DNA of 64,000 bases from Aquirufa nivalisilvae (GTDB taxonomy: Bacteria; Bacteroidota; Bacteroidia; Cytophagales; Spirosomataceae): assembly GCF_004307455.1 (NCBI RefSeq), contig NZ_SEWX01000008.1, forward strand, positions 1-64,000, given 5' to 3'. The notes under the pieces were generated by a model, which ran no database searches, was not told the DNA's origin, and worked only from the letters and a program-made list of their open reading frames with translations. How positions within the stretch are numbered: position 1 is the first letter of the stretch; each line of letters opens with the position of its first letter. This document shows, one piece after another, positions 35,623 to 44,998 of this stretch. The translations under genes were made by a program, and so were the position numbers.

Positions 35623-37746
35623 TTAACGTAAAAATCCTGCTGCTACTCCACCGTCTACATTCAATGCATTTCCGGTAGATTTATGCAACAATCCGCCAAC
35701 AAATGCATAACAAGCATTGGCAATATCTTCTGGTAAAATAGATTGATTCAATAAAGTACGCTTCGCATAGAAAGCAGGTAATTCTTCTACCTTAATTCCG
35801 TATGCCTTAGCACGTCCTTCTGCCCAACCTCCGGCCCAAATATTAGAATCCGCAATAACAGCATCTGGATTAACCGTATTCACACGAATGCGATCTGGTC
35901 CTAATTCAGCCGCCAATAAACGCGTCATATGAGCCTGTGCTGCCTTCGCTGAACCATAACCTGCGTTATTAGGTCCTGCTACAAATGCATTTTTAGAAAC
36001 GATATTCACAATATCCCCTCCTAAATTTTGCTTACGCATAATAGCTACAGCTGCTTGGCTAACCAAGAACTGACCTTTCACTAAAATATCAAATAAGCGA
36101 TCCCAATCTTGCTGAGTATGCTCTAAAATACCTTTTGAAATACTAATACCTGCATTGTTCACAATTACATCTACTCCACCAAAAGCCAAACAAGCTTCTC
36201 CCATCGCATTTTCGATGGATTCTTGACTTGTAACATCGGCTAAAACAGTCGATACAGAATCTTTACCAAACAAGGCTGTAAATTCCTTCTTTGCCTCCTC
36301 CATGCGCTCAGCATTCACGTCATTAATAACAACGCAAGCACCTTCTTGAGCCATTTTCTTAGCAATAGCTTTACCAATTCCACCCGCTGAACCTGTTACA
36401 AAAGCCACACGGCCCGACATGCTCTTAGGTTTTGGCATACGCTGTAATTTGGCTTCTTCCAATAACCAATATTCAATATCAAATGCCTCTTGACGAGGTA
36501 ATGAAGTATATTTTGAAATAGCCTCTGCACCGCGCATGACATTAATGGCATTCGTATAGAATTCTGCCGCTACACGAGCTGTTTGTTTATCTTTAGCGAA
36601 AGTAAACATACCTACTCCTGGGTATAAAATAACAACCGGATTAGGGTCACGCATAGCAGGACTATTCGGACGTGCACAAGTAGCATGGTATTCAGCATAC
36701 ATAACACGATATGCCTCAAACAAAGGCTGAATTTGCGCCTTAATTCCTTCCACATCAGATAAATCCTGATCTGGTTTCAAGTTCAATACCAGTGGGGAAA
36801 TTTTGGTACGAAGGAAGTGATCTGGGCAAGAGGTTCCTAGTGGAGCCAATACATCCAAATCATTCGAGTTGATAAACTGAAGTACACGCTCATCATCGGA
36901 AAAATGACCGATCATTTGAACATAAGAAGAGCAGAAACCTCTCAATACTGGCGCAATAGCCTCCGCTTGAGAAATACGCTTATCTGTTTCTAGTGAAGTA
37001 ATTTTAGGGCCACCAAAAACAGGTCTTGTCTTTCCTTCATTTTGCTTGATGTACTCAGCACACTTTTCAATGACATCCAACGTGTTTAAATAACAATCGT
37101 AGGATGTATCAGCCCAAGTAAACAATCCATGTGAACCTAACATGATACCGCGTAATTGAATTCCTTTAGCTGCTGCCTCTTGTAAACAAGCACGCAATTG
37201 CAGACCTAAATCAAATCCAGGACGCTGCCAGCCAACCCAACCAATCTGTCCTCCAAATAATTCTTCTGTAATTTTCTTACCGTCTTTTGCAGCTGCAATA
37301 GCAATAGCCGCATCCGGATGCAAGTGATCGATGTGCTTGAATGGTAAGAAACCATGCAATGGAGTATCAATAGAAGGTGCTTTAGATGCTAAATCGAAAA
37401 TACAATGGTTAAATAACTCCACCATTTCATCCTCGTGCTCTAAACCACGATAGACATTCTCTAAACTTAATAAACGATCCAAATACAAGGCTGCACATCC
37501 TGATTTCTTCAAGGTACCGATGTCTCCACCAGAACCCTTAATCCACATCACTTCTGTCTCTTGTCCTGTTAAGGGATCCTTATCTTTTATTTTGACCGAG
37601 GTATTACCACCTCCATAGTTCGTAATTCTTAAATCTGCTCCAAGTATATTGGATCTGTAAATAAATAAATCTACCTCGTTTCCAGATAAAGACGCTGCTT
37701 TTGAATCCTCCCATAGGTAGGATACATGCTGATAATTTTGGGACAT
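35623..37746 (-). CDS. Bifunctional L-rhamnulose-1-phosphate aldolase / L-lactaldehyde dehydrogenase
   Basis: 707 residues from the ATG at 37746, which has GGAG close upstream; a TTG 12 codons earlier is less likely. Residues about 15-430 are a class II aldolase domain (G-G-G-N-T-S-V-K, H-I-D-H-L-H-P-D, G-S-H-G-L-F-T-W). Residues about 455-707 are a short-chain dehydrogenase (T-G-S-A-G-G-I-G, catalytic Y-G-S-A-K). This fusion (RhaE/RhaEW in other bacteria) splits rhamnulose 1-phosphate into dihydroxyacetone phosphate and L-lactaldehyde and oxidises the latter to L-lactate. First gene of the operon. No transporter or regulator gene for rhamnose is in the window. Confidence 0.92.
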   Translation of the reverse strand: MSQNYQHVSYLWEDSKAASLSGNEVDLFIYRSNILGADLRITNYGGGNTSVKIKDKDPLTGQETEVMWIKGSGGDIGTLKKSGCAALYLDRLLSLENVYRGLEHEDEMVELFNHCIFDLASKAPSIDTPLHGFLPFKHIDHLHPDAAIAIAAAKDGKKITEELFGGQIGWVGWQRPGFDLGLQLRACLQEAAAKGIQLRGIMLGSHGLFTWADTSYDCYLNTLDVIEKCAEYIKQNEGKTRPVFGGPKITSLETDKRISQAEAIAPVLRGFCSSYVQMIGHFSDDERVLQFINSNDLDVLAPLGTSCPDHFLRTKISPLVLNLKPDQDLSDVEGIKAQIQPLFEAYRVMYAEYHATCARPNSPAMRDPNPVVILYPGVGMFTFAKDKQTARVAAEFYTNAINVMRGAEAISKYTSLPRQEAFDIEYWLLEEAKLQRMPKPKSMSGRVAFVTGSAGGIGKAIAKKMAQEGACVVINDVNAERMEEAKKEFTALFGKDSVSTVLADVTSQESIENAMGEACLAFGGVDVIVNNAGISISKGILEHTQQDWDRLFDILVKGQFLVSQAAVAIMRKQNLGGDIVNIVSKNAFVAGPNNAGYGSAKAAQAHMTRLLAAELGPDRIRVNTVNPDAVIADSNIWAGGWAEGRAKAYGIKVEELPAFYAKRTLLNQSILPEDIANACYAFVGGLLHKSTGNALNVDGGVAAGFLR

Positions 37747-37789
37747 ATCTCCTTTTTTTTCAGTAAAATTAAATCTTGTCAAGTTAAAA

Positions 37790-37818
37790 CCGTCCTAGTC
37801 TTTATAAGGACAGTCCTA
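37790..37818 (-). promoter_or_regulatory. Candidate operator: two direct CNGTCCTA repeats before the rhamnose operon
   Basis: CCGTCCTA (37790-37797) and CAGTCCTA (37811-37818) are direct repeats 21 bp apart, two helical turns. The second also forms the palindrome AGGACAGTCCT (37807-37817). They sit about 45-70 bp upstream of the ATG at 37746 in the 75-bp gap after the M20 gene. Binding by a rhamnose-responsive regulator is inferred; the regulator is not in the window. Confidence 0.45.
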
Positions 37819-37821
37819 TTT

Positions 37822-39162
37822 TTATTTCTTACTCTTTTTTGCCACAGGCATGGCTTGTTCAAAATAATCGACCACTAAATGGCTCAATGCTTTCACTCCA
37901 AGCTGAAATCCGGACTCATCTATCTGAAAATCAGGAGTATGATGACTTGCCACTGGTACGTTCAACTTATCCAAAGATCTTCCTCCTAAAAAGAAAAAGA
38001 ATCCCGGGATTTTTTCTTGAAAAAAACTAAAATCTTCCGCACCTGTATGAGCAGGCTTTAAAAGCACTTTGTCACGCCCATTCAGTTCTATAAGCGCCGG
38101 AAGCATTTTATCTACTAAGTTAACATCATTGATCGTTGCAGGATAACCCGTACCGATGTGTACGTCTGCCACTGCACCTCCACTTTTGGCAATGTTTGTC
38201 GCGATATCAGTAATTCGCTGGTGAACTAATTTTCTTTGTTCTGTACCAAAAGTCCTAATCGTACCAATCATACTCGCACTTTCAGGAATAATGTTATACC
38301 GTATTCCACTATGAATAGCTCCTACTGTCACGATAGCTGGATCTTCAGGTAAATTCACATTCCTACTCACAATAGTCTGTAAGCCCAAGATGATTTGAGA
38401 AGAAATAACAATTGGGTCAATACCTTGCCATGGATAAGCCCCATGCGCTTGCTTACCTTTTACCTGTATATCCAACTCATCAACTGCGGCCATGGTAGCC
38501 CCAGGACGATACTGTATGGTTCCTGCTGCTGCTTCCGCCATAATATGCAATCCAAAAATAGCATCTACCTTAGGATTCTCTAACACTCCCTCCTGAACCA
38601 TTAATTCGGCTCCAGAAACAATTTTCTCTCCTCTTGCCCCGTAAACTCCTTCTTCTGCAGGTTGAAAAATAAATTTCACGGTTCCCGCTAAATGACTCTT
38701 TTCCGAAGCTAAAATTTCTGCAACAGACATTAAGATAGCCATGTGACTATCATGTCCACAAGCATGCATAATTCCTGTTTTCTGTCCATTGTACTCCGTA
38801 GTTACCGTCGACTTAAAGGGCAAATCGCCTCGTTCCGTCACAGGTAGCCCATCCATGTCTGCTCTTAAAGCAACCACTGGACCAGGCTTACCCCCTTTTA
38901 ATATCCCTACCACTCCTGTTTTAGCTACTTTTTCTTGTACTTCGATCCCTAGAGATCTTAAATGGGCTGCAATAATCCCTGCAGTCCGAATCTCATTATT
39001 TCCTAATTCAGGGTGCTCATGAAAATCCCTTCTCCAAGCAATCGTTTTAGATTCTATTGCTTGAGCTTTTTGGTTGATAATCGGCTTAAGTGAAGCTTGC
39101 GAAAAGGCCAATGGCCCCAAGAGCAATAAAGTAGGTAAAGTAATAAATGCTTTCATATTCAT
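37822..39162 (-). CDS. Exported M20 family amidohydrolase (N-acyl-amino-acid/hippurate type)
   Basis: 446 residues with a signal peptide ending A-F-S-Q near 22. M20D features: R-R-D-F-H-E-H-P-E-L near 46, A-D-M-D-G-L-P-V, M-H-A-C-G-H-D-S-H-M (metal ligands), P-A-E-E-G with the catalytic glutamate, and G-A-E-D-F-S-F-F near the C-terminus. It hydrolyses an N-acylated amino acid or similar amide in the periplasm. The C-terminus ends in a Lys-rich tail. A hairpin lies between it and the upstream isomerase gene, so it is probably transcribed separately. Confidence 0.9.
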   Translation of the reverse strand: MNMKAFITLPTLLLLGPLAFSQASLKPIINQKAQAIESKTIAWRRDFHEHPELGNNEIRTAGIIAAHLRSLGIEVQEKVAKTGVVGILKGGKPGPVVALRADMDGLPVTERGDLPFKSTVTTEYNGQKTGIMHACGHDSHMAILMSVAEILASEKSHLAGTVKFIFQPAEEGVYGARGEKIVSGAELMVQEGVLENPKVDAIFGLHIMAEAAAGTIQYRPGATMAAVDELDIQVKGKQAHGAYPWQGIDPIVISSQIILGLQTIVSRNVNLPEDPAIVTVGAIHSGIRYNIIPESASMIGTIRTFGTEQRKLVHQRITDIATNIAKSGGAVADVHIGTGYPATINDVNLVDKMLPALIELNGRDKVLLKPAHTGAEDFSFFQEKIPGFFFFLGGRSLDKLNVPVASHHTPDFQIDESGFQLGVKALSHLVVDYFEQAMPVAKKSKK

Positions 39163-39181
39163 GTTTTTTTATATCAAACAA

Positions 39182-39206
39182 AAGGAAAGAGCTGAGCTCT
39201 TTCCTT
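39182..39206 (-). terminator. Hairpin after the TIM-barrel isomerase gene
   Basis: Arms AAGGAAAGAGCT (39182-39193) and AGCTCTTTCCTT (39195-39206) pair perfectly around a single base (the real loop would open two or three pairs). On the minus strand it is followed by TTGTTTG, a T-rich run. It is 81 bp after the stop at 39287 and 20 bp before the next start at 39162. It can be a terminator, or a leader hairpin of the M20 gene. Confidence 0.6.
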
Positions 39207-39286
39207 GACAATTTAGTGGATGCAATATACAAAAAATCAAATCGTATGATAGCTTCAAGATTTCATATCCGTCAGGCTTACCATAT

Positions 39287-40210
39287 CTAAGAAACGTAAC
39301 CCCATTTCTTCATGATTTCTAAATCTTCTTTCACGCAATCAATTGGCTTTTTACCTTGATATGATTCTTGCTCAATGATGAAGTGCTTCGTTCCACCCTT
39401 CTTTTCTCCCAACTTCACCATCTCCAACACAGAAATAATACCAGTACCTAAAATCGTACTTTCGTATTTTTCACCATGACCCGGCGCTGATGCAATCTCA
39501 TCTTTCACGTGCATGGAGACAAAACGACCTGGATATTTTTTCAAAATTTCTGCTGGAACACCCCCACCATTAATCATGTTACCTATGTCTAATTGCTGAG
39601 CAACCAATTTAGAATCTGTATTTTCCATAATTAAATCGAATAAAGTCACTCCATCCAATTTCTCAGAAAACTCAAAATCATGGTTGTGATAGCCAAAGCG
39701 CATACCTGATTTTTGGCATAACTCTCCCGACTTATTGAATACATCCATGTAAGTTTTAAACAAACTTGATGAGGTACGGATCGACTTATCCAAAGATGGA
39801 CTTATTACAATCTCTTGTCCACATACAGCAGCATCTTCTACCGTATATTTCCACAAATCAGTAAATTCTTTTTTCGACTCATCCCAATGTTGTTTACCCA
39901 TCACGGTATGTCCACTAGGCATTTTCAAGCCTAATCCATCTAATCTCTTTCTAAATTCTTGTGCTGACCAACCATAAAACTTACGATTGACATAGTTGGC
40001 ATGTTCTACATATTTGTAGCCCATTTCAGCCAATTTAGTCAATGTACCCATAGGATCAGCTCGCATGTCTTCCCGAATGGAATACAATTGAACTCCTACT
40101 ATTTTCTTAGCTTTCGCATTTGCTAAAGCTTCCCAAGTCGAAGAAGTGAAGGCTGCAGCTCCTAATGCCACTGCACTCTTTTGTAAAAATGATCTACGCG
40201 ATGAATTCAT
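39287..40210 (-). CDS. Exported sugar phosphate isomerase/epimerase-like TIM-barrel protein
   Basis: 307 residues. A Tat-like leader (S-R-R-S-F-L-Q-K near residue 4) ends A-L-A-N-A near 31. The body is an AP-endonuclease-2/xylose-isomerase-like TIM barrel with G-Y-H-N-H-D-F-E-F near 172, Q-L-D-I-G-N near 212, M-H-V-K-D near 235 and I-I-E-Q-E near 276, the usual metal-ligand pattern. Substrate unknown. Exported members occur with Gfo/Idh/MocA and DUF1080 proteins in oxidative glycoside pathways, and this gene may serve the 22011-30041 operon (inference). Confidence 0.82.
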   Translation of the reverse strand: MNSSRRSFLQKSAVALGAAAFTSSTWEALANAKAKKIVGVQLYSIREDMRADPMGTLTKLAEMGYKYVEHANYVNRKFYGWSAQEFRKRLDGLGLKMPSGHTVMGKQHWDESKKEFTDLWKYTVEDAAVCGQEIVISPSLDKSIRTSSSLFKTYMDVFNKSGELCQKSGMRFGYHNHDFEFSEKLDGVTLFDLIMENTDSKLVAQQLDIGNMINGGGVPAEILKKYPGRFVSMHVKDEIASAPGHGEKYESTILGTGIISVLEMVKLGEKKGGTKHFIIEQESYQGKKPIDCVKEDLEIMKKWGYVS

Positions 40211-40234
40211 AATTATTTAGATTTATTTATCTTT

Positions 40235-40242
40235 CAAAATTA
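40235..40242 (-). promoter_or_regulatory. Bacteroidota -7 box for the TIM-barrel isomerase gene
   Basis: The minus strand reads TAATTTTG, matching TAnnTTTG, 25 bp upstream of the ATG at 40210. No TTTG is seen at the expected -33 distance, so support is partial. Confidence 0.4.
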
Positions 40243-40341
40243 GAATTCTAAATGAATTTTTTATCCTTTTCTGAGATTATTTATCCTGATTCCTTCAAAC
40301 CCCATCCCAGATTTTAGTTAAAAAGCGTAACTTCGAAGACT

Positions 40342-41598
40342 ATGCAACCGCTCGCCGAACGAATGCGTCCTTCCCTATTGGAGGACTATATTGGACAAGA
40401 ACATTTGATGGGGCCACAAGGGCCACTTCGAAGAGCTATTGATGCTGGACACTTACCTTCGTGTATTCTATGGGGGCCACCCGGAGTGGGTAAAACAACT
40501 TTAGCTGTATTATTGGCCACTGCCTTAAAAAGGACCATTTATACGCTATCTGCCGTATCTTCTGGAGTAAAAGAAGTACGAGAAACCTTGGATTTAGCTA
40601 AAAAAAATCGAATGTTCGAAGCTAATTCGCCCATTCTATTCATTGATGAGATTCACCGTTTTTCGAAATCCCAACAAGATTCTTTATTAGGTGCCGTAGA
40701 AAAAGGTATTGTCACGTTGATTGGTGCTACCACGGAAAATCCATCTTTTGAGGTTATTTCCGCATTGCTTTCTCGTTGTCAGGTATATGTTCTTCAGCCC
40801 TTGCAAGAAAGCCACATGGTTCAAATGTTGGAAAGGGCTATTCAAATTGACCCTCTATTTAAAAGCAAAAAAATCACTCTTCAAGAAACCGATGCACTTT
40901 ACCATTTTTCGGGGGGTGATGGCAGGAAGCTGTACAATTTATTTGAATTACTAGTCAGTTCTGCTAATTCCAATGAATTGACTATCACCAATGCCTTGGT
41001 TACAGAAAGATTACAAAAAAATCTAGCTTTATACGATAAAGATGGGGAGCAGCATTACGACATCATTTCGGCCTTCATCAAATCCATTCGGGGTTCAGAT
41101 GCGAATGCAGCCATATATTGGTTAGCTAGAATGCTTCAAGGAGGAGAATCTTTGGAATTTATCGGCCGGAGATTACTTATATTAGCCTCAGAAGACATTG
41201 GTTTAGCAAACCCCAATGCGCTTTTGTTAGCCCAAGCTTGTTTTGATTCCATTCGTGTCATCGGAAATCCAGAATCACGTATTATCCTCTCCCAAGCTGT
41301 TATTTATTTAGCCAATTCCCCTAAAAGTAATTCAGCATATTTGGCCATCGATGAAGCGTTGGCATTTGTGGAAAAAACAGGCAATTTACCTGTCCCCTTA
41401 CACTTAAGGAATGCTCCTACGAAACTCATGAAAGAACTAAATTATGGAGCCGACTATAAATATCCGCACAATTACCCTGGACATTGGGTAGCACAAAACT
41501 ACATGCCCGAATTGGATGTATACCCAACCTTTTATCAGCCAGCTAATAACCCAGCAGAAGATAAAATGCGTCCTAAAAATTCAAAAAAAGAAGATTAA
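40342..41598 (+). CDS. rarA: Replication-associated recombination protein A (RarA/MgsA), AAA ATPase
   Basis: 418 residues. Walker A is G-P-P-G-V-G-K-T-T at 45-53, Walker B is L-F-I-D-E-I-H-R-F near 94, and G-A-T-T-E-N-P-S-F (sensor 1) follows. The C-terminal part has the MgsA tetramerisation domain with I-R-G-S-D-A-N-A-A-I-Y-W-L-A-R-M. The protein acts at stalled replication forks. It starts R-M-R-P, as is normal for the family. The stop overlaps the convergent thiamine pyrophosphokinase stop by 4 bp. Confidence 0.96.
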   Translation: MQPLAERMRPSLLEDYIGQEHLMGPQGPLRRAIDAGHLPSCILWGPPGVGKTTLAVLLATALKRTIYTLSAVSSGVKEVRETLDLAKKNRMFEANSPILFIDEIHRFSKSQQDSLLGAVEKGIVTLIGATTENPSFEVISALLSRCQVYVLQPLQESHMVQMLERAIQIDPLFKSKKITLQETDALYHFSGGDGRKLYNLFELLVSSANSNELTITNALVTERLQKNLALYDKDGEQHYDIISAFIKSIRGSDANAAIYWLARMLQGGESLEFIGRRLLILASEDIGLANPNALLLAQACFDSIRVIGNPESRIILSQAVIYLANSPKSNSAYLAIDEALAFVEKTGNLPVPLHLRNAPTKLMKELNYGADYKYPHNYPGHWVAQNYMPELDVYPTFYQPANNPAEDKMRPKNSKKED

Positions 41599-42254
41599 TC
41601 ATGACACTCCATCAGGAGCAATTGACCGCTTTCATAGGTGATTTTCACCATCCCATCTGCCTTTGTCACATTGCTAGAACCTGTCCTTTGACCTATACAC
41701 AGATCCAATCGATCTAATTCATACAACAATCCTGAACTTGATATTTGTTTAGCCTCCGCCATGGGCATTAATGAAATGGAAGTGCCTTCTGGATACCATT
41801 TTTCAAAAACAGGTGGTAATAAATAACTCACTGAATAATCATCAATCATGACAATTTTCAAGTCTCTACCATACCTTGCCATGGAATGAAAATTATTGAG
41901 CGTATGATCCATGCGTTTACCCGTAGCCCAAACCACATTCACAGCAGGAAACCCTTCTTCAATTAAATAATGAAAAGCTTTTTCCAAATCAGTATATAAC
42001 TGATCAGGTGTATGTACTTTTTTAAGTGGATAATCGTCGTAATTCATTCCTGAACTAAACGATCGATCAAAATCACCTAACCAAACATCTACTTTAATAC
42101 CCAATTCAATTACGCGTTCCAAGGCTCCATCCAAGACAATAACCGTAGGGGACCATTCCAATAGCTGTTCCAATATGTCCATGGAACAAGCCTCGCCATT
42201 AGCGATGATCAAAGCGGGCTCCTGTTTCTCTCGAATGATGTGATGGGATGACAT
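41595..42254 (-). CDS. Thiamine pyrophosphokinase
   Basis: 219 residues. The N-terminal A-N-G-E segment, V-L-D-G-A near 41, the G-D-F-D-R metal-binding loop near 60, and D-Q-L-Y-T-D-L-E-K-A near 84 are typical of bacterial thiamine diphosphokinase. G-K-R-M-D-H-T-L-N-N near 112 fits the nucleotide/thiamine-binding region. It makes thiamine diphosphate from thiamine and ATP. Its ATG overlaps the moaC stop (TAATG), so the two are co-transcribed. Confidence 0.92.
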   Translation of the reverse strand: MSSHHIIREKQEPALIIANGEACSMDILEQLLEWSPTVIVLDGALERVIELGIKVDVWLGDFDRSFSSGMNYDDYPLKKVHTPDQLYTDLEKAFHYLIEEGFPAVNVVWATGKRMDHTLNNFHSMARYGRDLKIVMIDDYSVSYLLPPVFEKWYPEGTSISLMPMAEAKQISSSGLLYELDRLDLCIGQRTGSSNVTKADGMVKITYESGQLLLMECHD

Positions 42255-42727
42255 TAGGCCTGAAAGTCTGATTTACCTCCTGATTTGGATAATAATTTGG
42301 TCTCTTTAATTACTAAACCTTTGGAAACGGATTTACACATGTCGTAAATGGTCAACGCCGCCACACTGGCGCCTACCAAGGCTTCCATTTCTACACCTGT
42401 TTTTGCCTGTAAACGACAAGTACAAGTGATAATAATTTCCTCTGCCTGCACATCTATATCAAAAGTACAAGCATCTAATCCCAAGGGATGACATAATGGA
42501 ATTAAATCACCCGTCTTTTTGGCGGCCATAGTCCCCGCAATAATGGCTGTTTGCAAAATACTCCCCTTTTTATTTTGCCAACCGGCTGCTTCAAAATGCT
42601 GAATGATTTCAGCTCCTAAATAGACAATGGATTGAGCTTTTGCTTCTCTAGTCGTACTATTTTTAGCTCCGACATCCACCATACCGGGTTGATTTTGAGC
42701 GTCCAAATGTGAAAATTCTGCTGCCAT
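42254..42727 (-). CDS. moaC: Cyclic pyranopterin monophosphate synthase MoaC
   Basis: 157 residues from the ATG at 42727; a TTG seven codons earlier is possible but less likely. Family features: F-S-H-L-D near 5, M-V-D-V-G, A-K-K-T-G-D-L-I-P-L-C-H-P-L near 70, G-V-E-M-E-A-L-V-G near 110 and Y-D-M-C-K-S near 127 with the catalytic Lys-Asp pair. It acts in the first steps of molybdenum cofactor synthesis with MoaA, which is not in the window. Divergent from moeA. Confidence 0.95.
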   Translation of the reverse strand: MAAEFSHLDAQNQPGMVDVGAKNSTTREAKAQSIVYLGAEIIQHFEAAGWQNKKGSILQTAIIAGTMAAKKTGDLIPLCHPLGLDACTFDIDVQAEEIIITCTCRLQAKTGVEMEALVGASVAALTIYDMCKSVSKGLVIKETKLLSKSGGKSDFQA

Positions 42728-42815
42728 ATTGATGCTAATTGAAAACAAAAATACATCTATTGAGTCATTTCAGCGATTTTTTTAGAAATTTATAGATTGA
42801 GTATAAAAAAAAGAT

Positions 42816-43973
42816 ATGTTAATACCTCAAGAAGCTTTTCAAATTCTACAAGAAATACCTGTTCCTAGACAAAAAGTTCATCTACCGCTGATCCATTGTT
42901 TAGGAGGTATTTTAATGGAAGATCTATTAGCCGATCGCGATTTCCCACCATTTGATCGTGTCATGATGGATGGTATTGCTATAGGTAATATACATATCAA
43001 AGAATGGGCCTTGGATGGAACCGCCTTTGCTGGCGAAACTCAAAAAAGTCTTTCAAATCCTGATGGTGCTTGGGAAATCATGACGGGATCTCCGCTGCCC
43101 AAAAACTGCGTGGCAGTCATCAAAATTGAAGACCTAGATTTTTTTGAAAAAGAGGGCAAAAAGTGGGTTTCAAGCAAGAATGATACCATTGAAAAAGGGA
43201 GCTTCATTCACACGCAAGGAAGTGATATTCAACAAGGACAAGTCATTTTAAAAAAAGGAACGCGATTAAAAGCCAATCATATTGCCATTGCTGCTAGTGT
43301 GGGTTATTCCAAATTGTGGATTGAGAAATTGGGAGAAATTCATGTTTTTTCAACAGGCGATGAATTAGTTTCCATAGAAGAAACCCCATTAGATCATCAA
43401 ATCAGAAGCTCCAATTCCATCATGATGCAATCTGCTTTGCAGCATGTAGGAATAACTTCTAAACACCATCATTTACCTGATGACCCTACTATCATCCTTC
43501 AATCACTAAAAACAAGCTTGTCAACCGTTGATATTCTATTACTTTCGGGAGGGGTTTCAGCAGGCAAAAAAGATTATATTCCTGGCATTTTAAAGGACTT
43601 AGGCTTTGAAGCCAAATTCCATAAAATAGCCCAAAAACCGGGTAAACCACTTTGGGTAGGAAATCGAGAAGATGGCAAAGTAATTTTTGCATTTCCTGGA
43701 AATCCCATCTCTACTTTGGTTTGTTTTTCCATTTATTTTTTATCTTGGATTCAAGATCAAAAAACTCCTTTTCCTCAAGTTAAAATAGAAGGCTTACAAG
43801 CCCCTTTAGCTAATTTGGATCATTGGATTCCCATCCAGTGGACCAGTGAGCATCGAGCTAAAGTCTTGCAACATAATGGATCGGGGGATTTAGTTCATTG
43901 GCAACATGCCGACGCCCTGGCGTGGCAAAAAGCCAATGATCCTAATGATGAATTAACCTATTTTCCTTTGTAG
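42816..43973 (+). CDS. moeA: Molybdopterin molybdenumtransferase MoeA
   Basis: 385 residues. D-R-D-F-P-P-F-D-R-V-M-M-D-G near 40 (usually A-M-D-G), E-I-M-T-G-S-P-L-P near 85, S-T-G-D-E-L near 185, L-L-S-G-G-V-S-A-G-K-K-D near 240 and F-P-G-N-P-I-S-T near 293 are the standard MoeA features. It inserts molybdate into adenylylated molybdopterin. It is followed after 2 bp by the epimerase-like gene. Its product is needed for the molybdenum hydroxylase encoded at 23047-25664. Confidence 0.94.
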   Translation: MLIPQEAFQILQEIPVPRQKVHLPLIHCLGGILMEDLLADRDFPPFDRVMMDGIAIGNIHIKEWALDGTAFAGETQKSLSNPDGAWEIMTGSPLPKNCVAVIKIEDLDFFEKEGKKWVSSKNDTIEKGSFIHTQGSDIQQGQVILKKGTRLKANHIAIAASVGYSKLWIEKLGEIHVFSTGDELVSIEETPLDHQIRSSNSIMMQSALQHVGITSKHHHLPDDPTIILQSLKTSLSTVDILLLSGGVSAGKKDYIPGILKDLGFEAKFHKIAQKPGKPLWVGNREDGKVIFAFPGNPISTLVCFSIYFLSWIQDQKTPFPQVKIEGLQAPLANLDHWIPIQWTSEHRAKVLQHNGSGDLVHWQHADALAWQKANDPNDELTYFPL

Positions 43974-43975
43974 CT

Positions 43976-44998
43976 ATGGAATTGCACGTACATACCTTCG
44001 ACTTGCCCTTGAAGCACACCTTCACCATTACGCATGAATCTAGGGATGTACAACCTACACTCATTGTGGAATTAACTTGGCATGGAAAAAGTGGATTTGG
44101 GGAAGCAACGGAAACACCCTATTATGGGGTGACCATGGAGAAAATGATATCTCAATTAGAGAGTATCCGTTCTTTTTTACCTAGCGACATTCTCCCTCAC
44201 CCTAATGATTTTTGGAAAATGATGTCCAAATATTTGTTAGACGACCACCCATTTGCCCTGTGTGCACTGGATGTAGCCTATTGGGATTTATGGGGCAAAA
44301 CACATGATAAAGCTTTACACCAATTATGGGGTTTGGACATTTCCCAAAATCCGATAACCGATTATACGATTGGAATGGATACAATTGATGTCATGGTATC
44401 CAAAATGAAGGAAATGCCTTTTCCTTTATATAAAATCAAACTGGGGACAAATCAAGATATTGAAATTATTGAAGCATTAAGAAAGGAAACAGATGCTGTA
44501 TTTCGGGTTGATGCCAATACCGCTTGGACAGTTGAACAAACCTTGGAATTTGCACCTAAGTTAAAAGCTTTAGGAGTGGAGTTTATTGAACAGCCTCTAA
44601 AAGCAGATAATTGGGAAGGTATGAAACGGTTGAAAAAAGAATCTGTTTTACCGATTATTGCCGATGAAAGCTGTATAATAGAATCAGATGTGGCGCAATG
44701 TGCTGAATATTTCCATGGGATCAATATCAAGTTGATGAAATGTGGGGGTATTACACCCGCATTAAGAATGATTCAACAAGGCCGAAATTTAGGTTTGAAA
44801 ATCATGGTAGGTTGCATGACTGAATCTACCATTGGCTGTTCGGCTATTGCCCAACTACTTCCATTATTGGATTATGTGGACATGGATGGGTGTTTATTGG
44901 TAGAAGATAAAATTTCTCAAGGAATACGTATTGATTTTGGGCATGTCATTTATGCCAAAGAAGGAGGAACAGGAGCAAAATTAATTCAGCATGGCTAA
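43976..44998 (+). CDS. Enolase-superfamily dipeptide (L-Ala-D/L-Glu-type) epimerase
   Basis: 340 residues. The catalytic K-I-K-L-G lysine pair is near 155, metal ligands are in D-A-N-T-A-W, E-Q-P-L and A-D-E-S, and the second base lies in N-I-K-L-M-K-C-G-G near 248. This pattern is that of the muconate-lactonising subgroup, especially dipeptide epimerases that invert the glutamate of L-Ala-D-Glu during murein peptide recycling. The exact dipeptide cannot be told from sequence. It overlaps the following PLP enzyme by 8 bp. Confidence 0.87.
   Translation: MELHVHTFDLPLKHTFTITHESRDVQPTLIVELTWHGKSGFGEATETPYYGVTMEKMISQLESIRSFLPSDILPHPNDFWKMMSKYLLDDHPFALCALDVAYWDLWGKTHDKALHQLWGLDISQNPITDYTIGMDTIDVMVSKMKEMPFPLYKIKLGTNQDIEIIEALRKETDAVFRVDANTAWTVEQTLEFAPKLKALGVEFIEQPLKADNWEGMKRLKKESVLPIIADESCIIESDVAQCAEYFHGINIKLMKCGGITPALRMIQQGRNLGLKIMVGCMTESTIGCSAIAQLLPLLDYVDMDGCLLVEDKISQGIRIDFGHVIYAKEGGTGAKLIQHG

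Noticed and set aside
37771-37779. TTGACA-like and CTTGTCAAG sequence as a sigma70-type promoter or a fifth palindrome
   Set aside because: Bacteroidota use TTTG/TAnnTTTG boxes, and the palindrome is only 9 bp, far from the 33-bp form.
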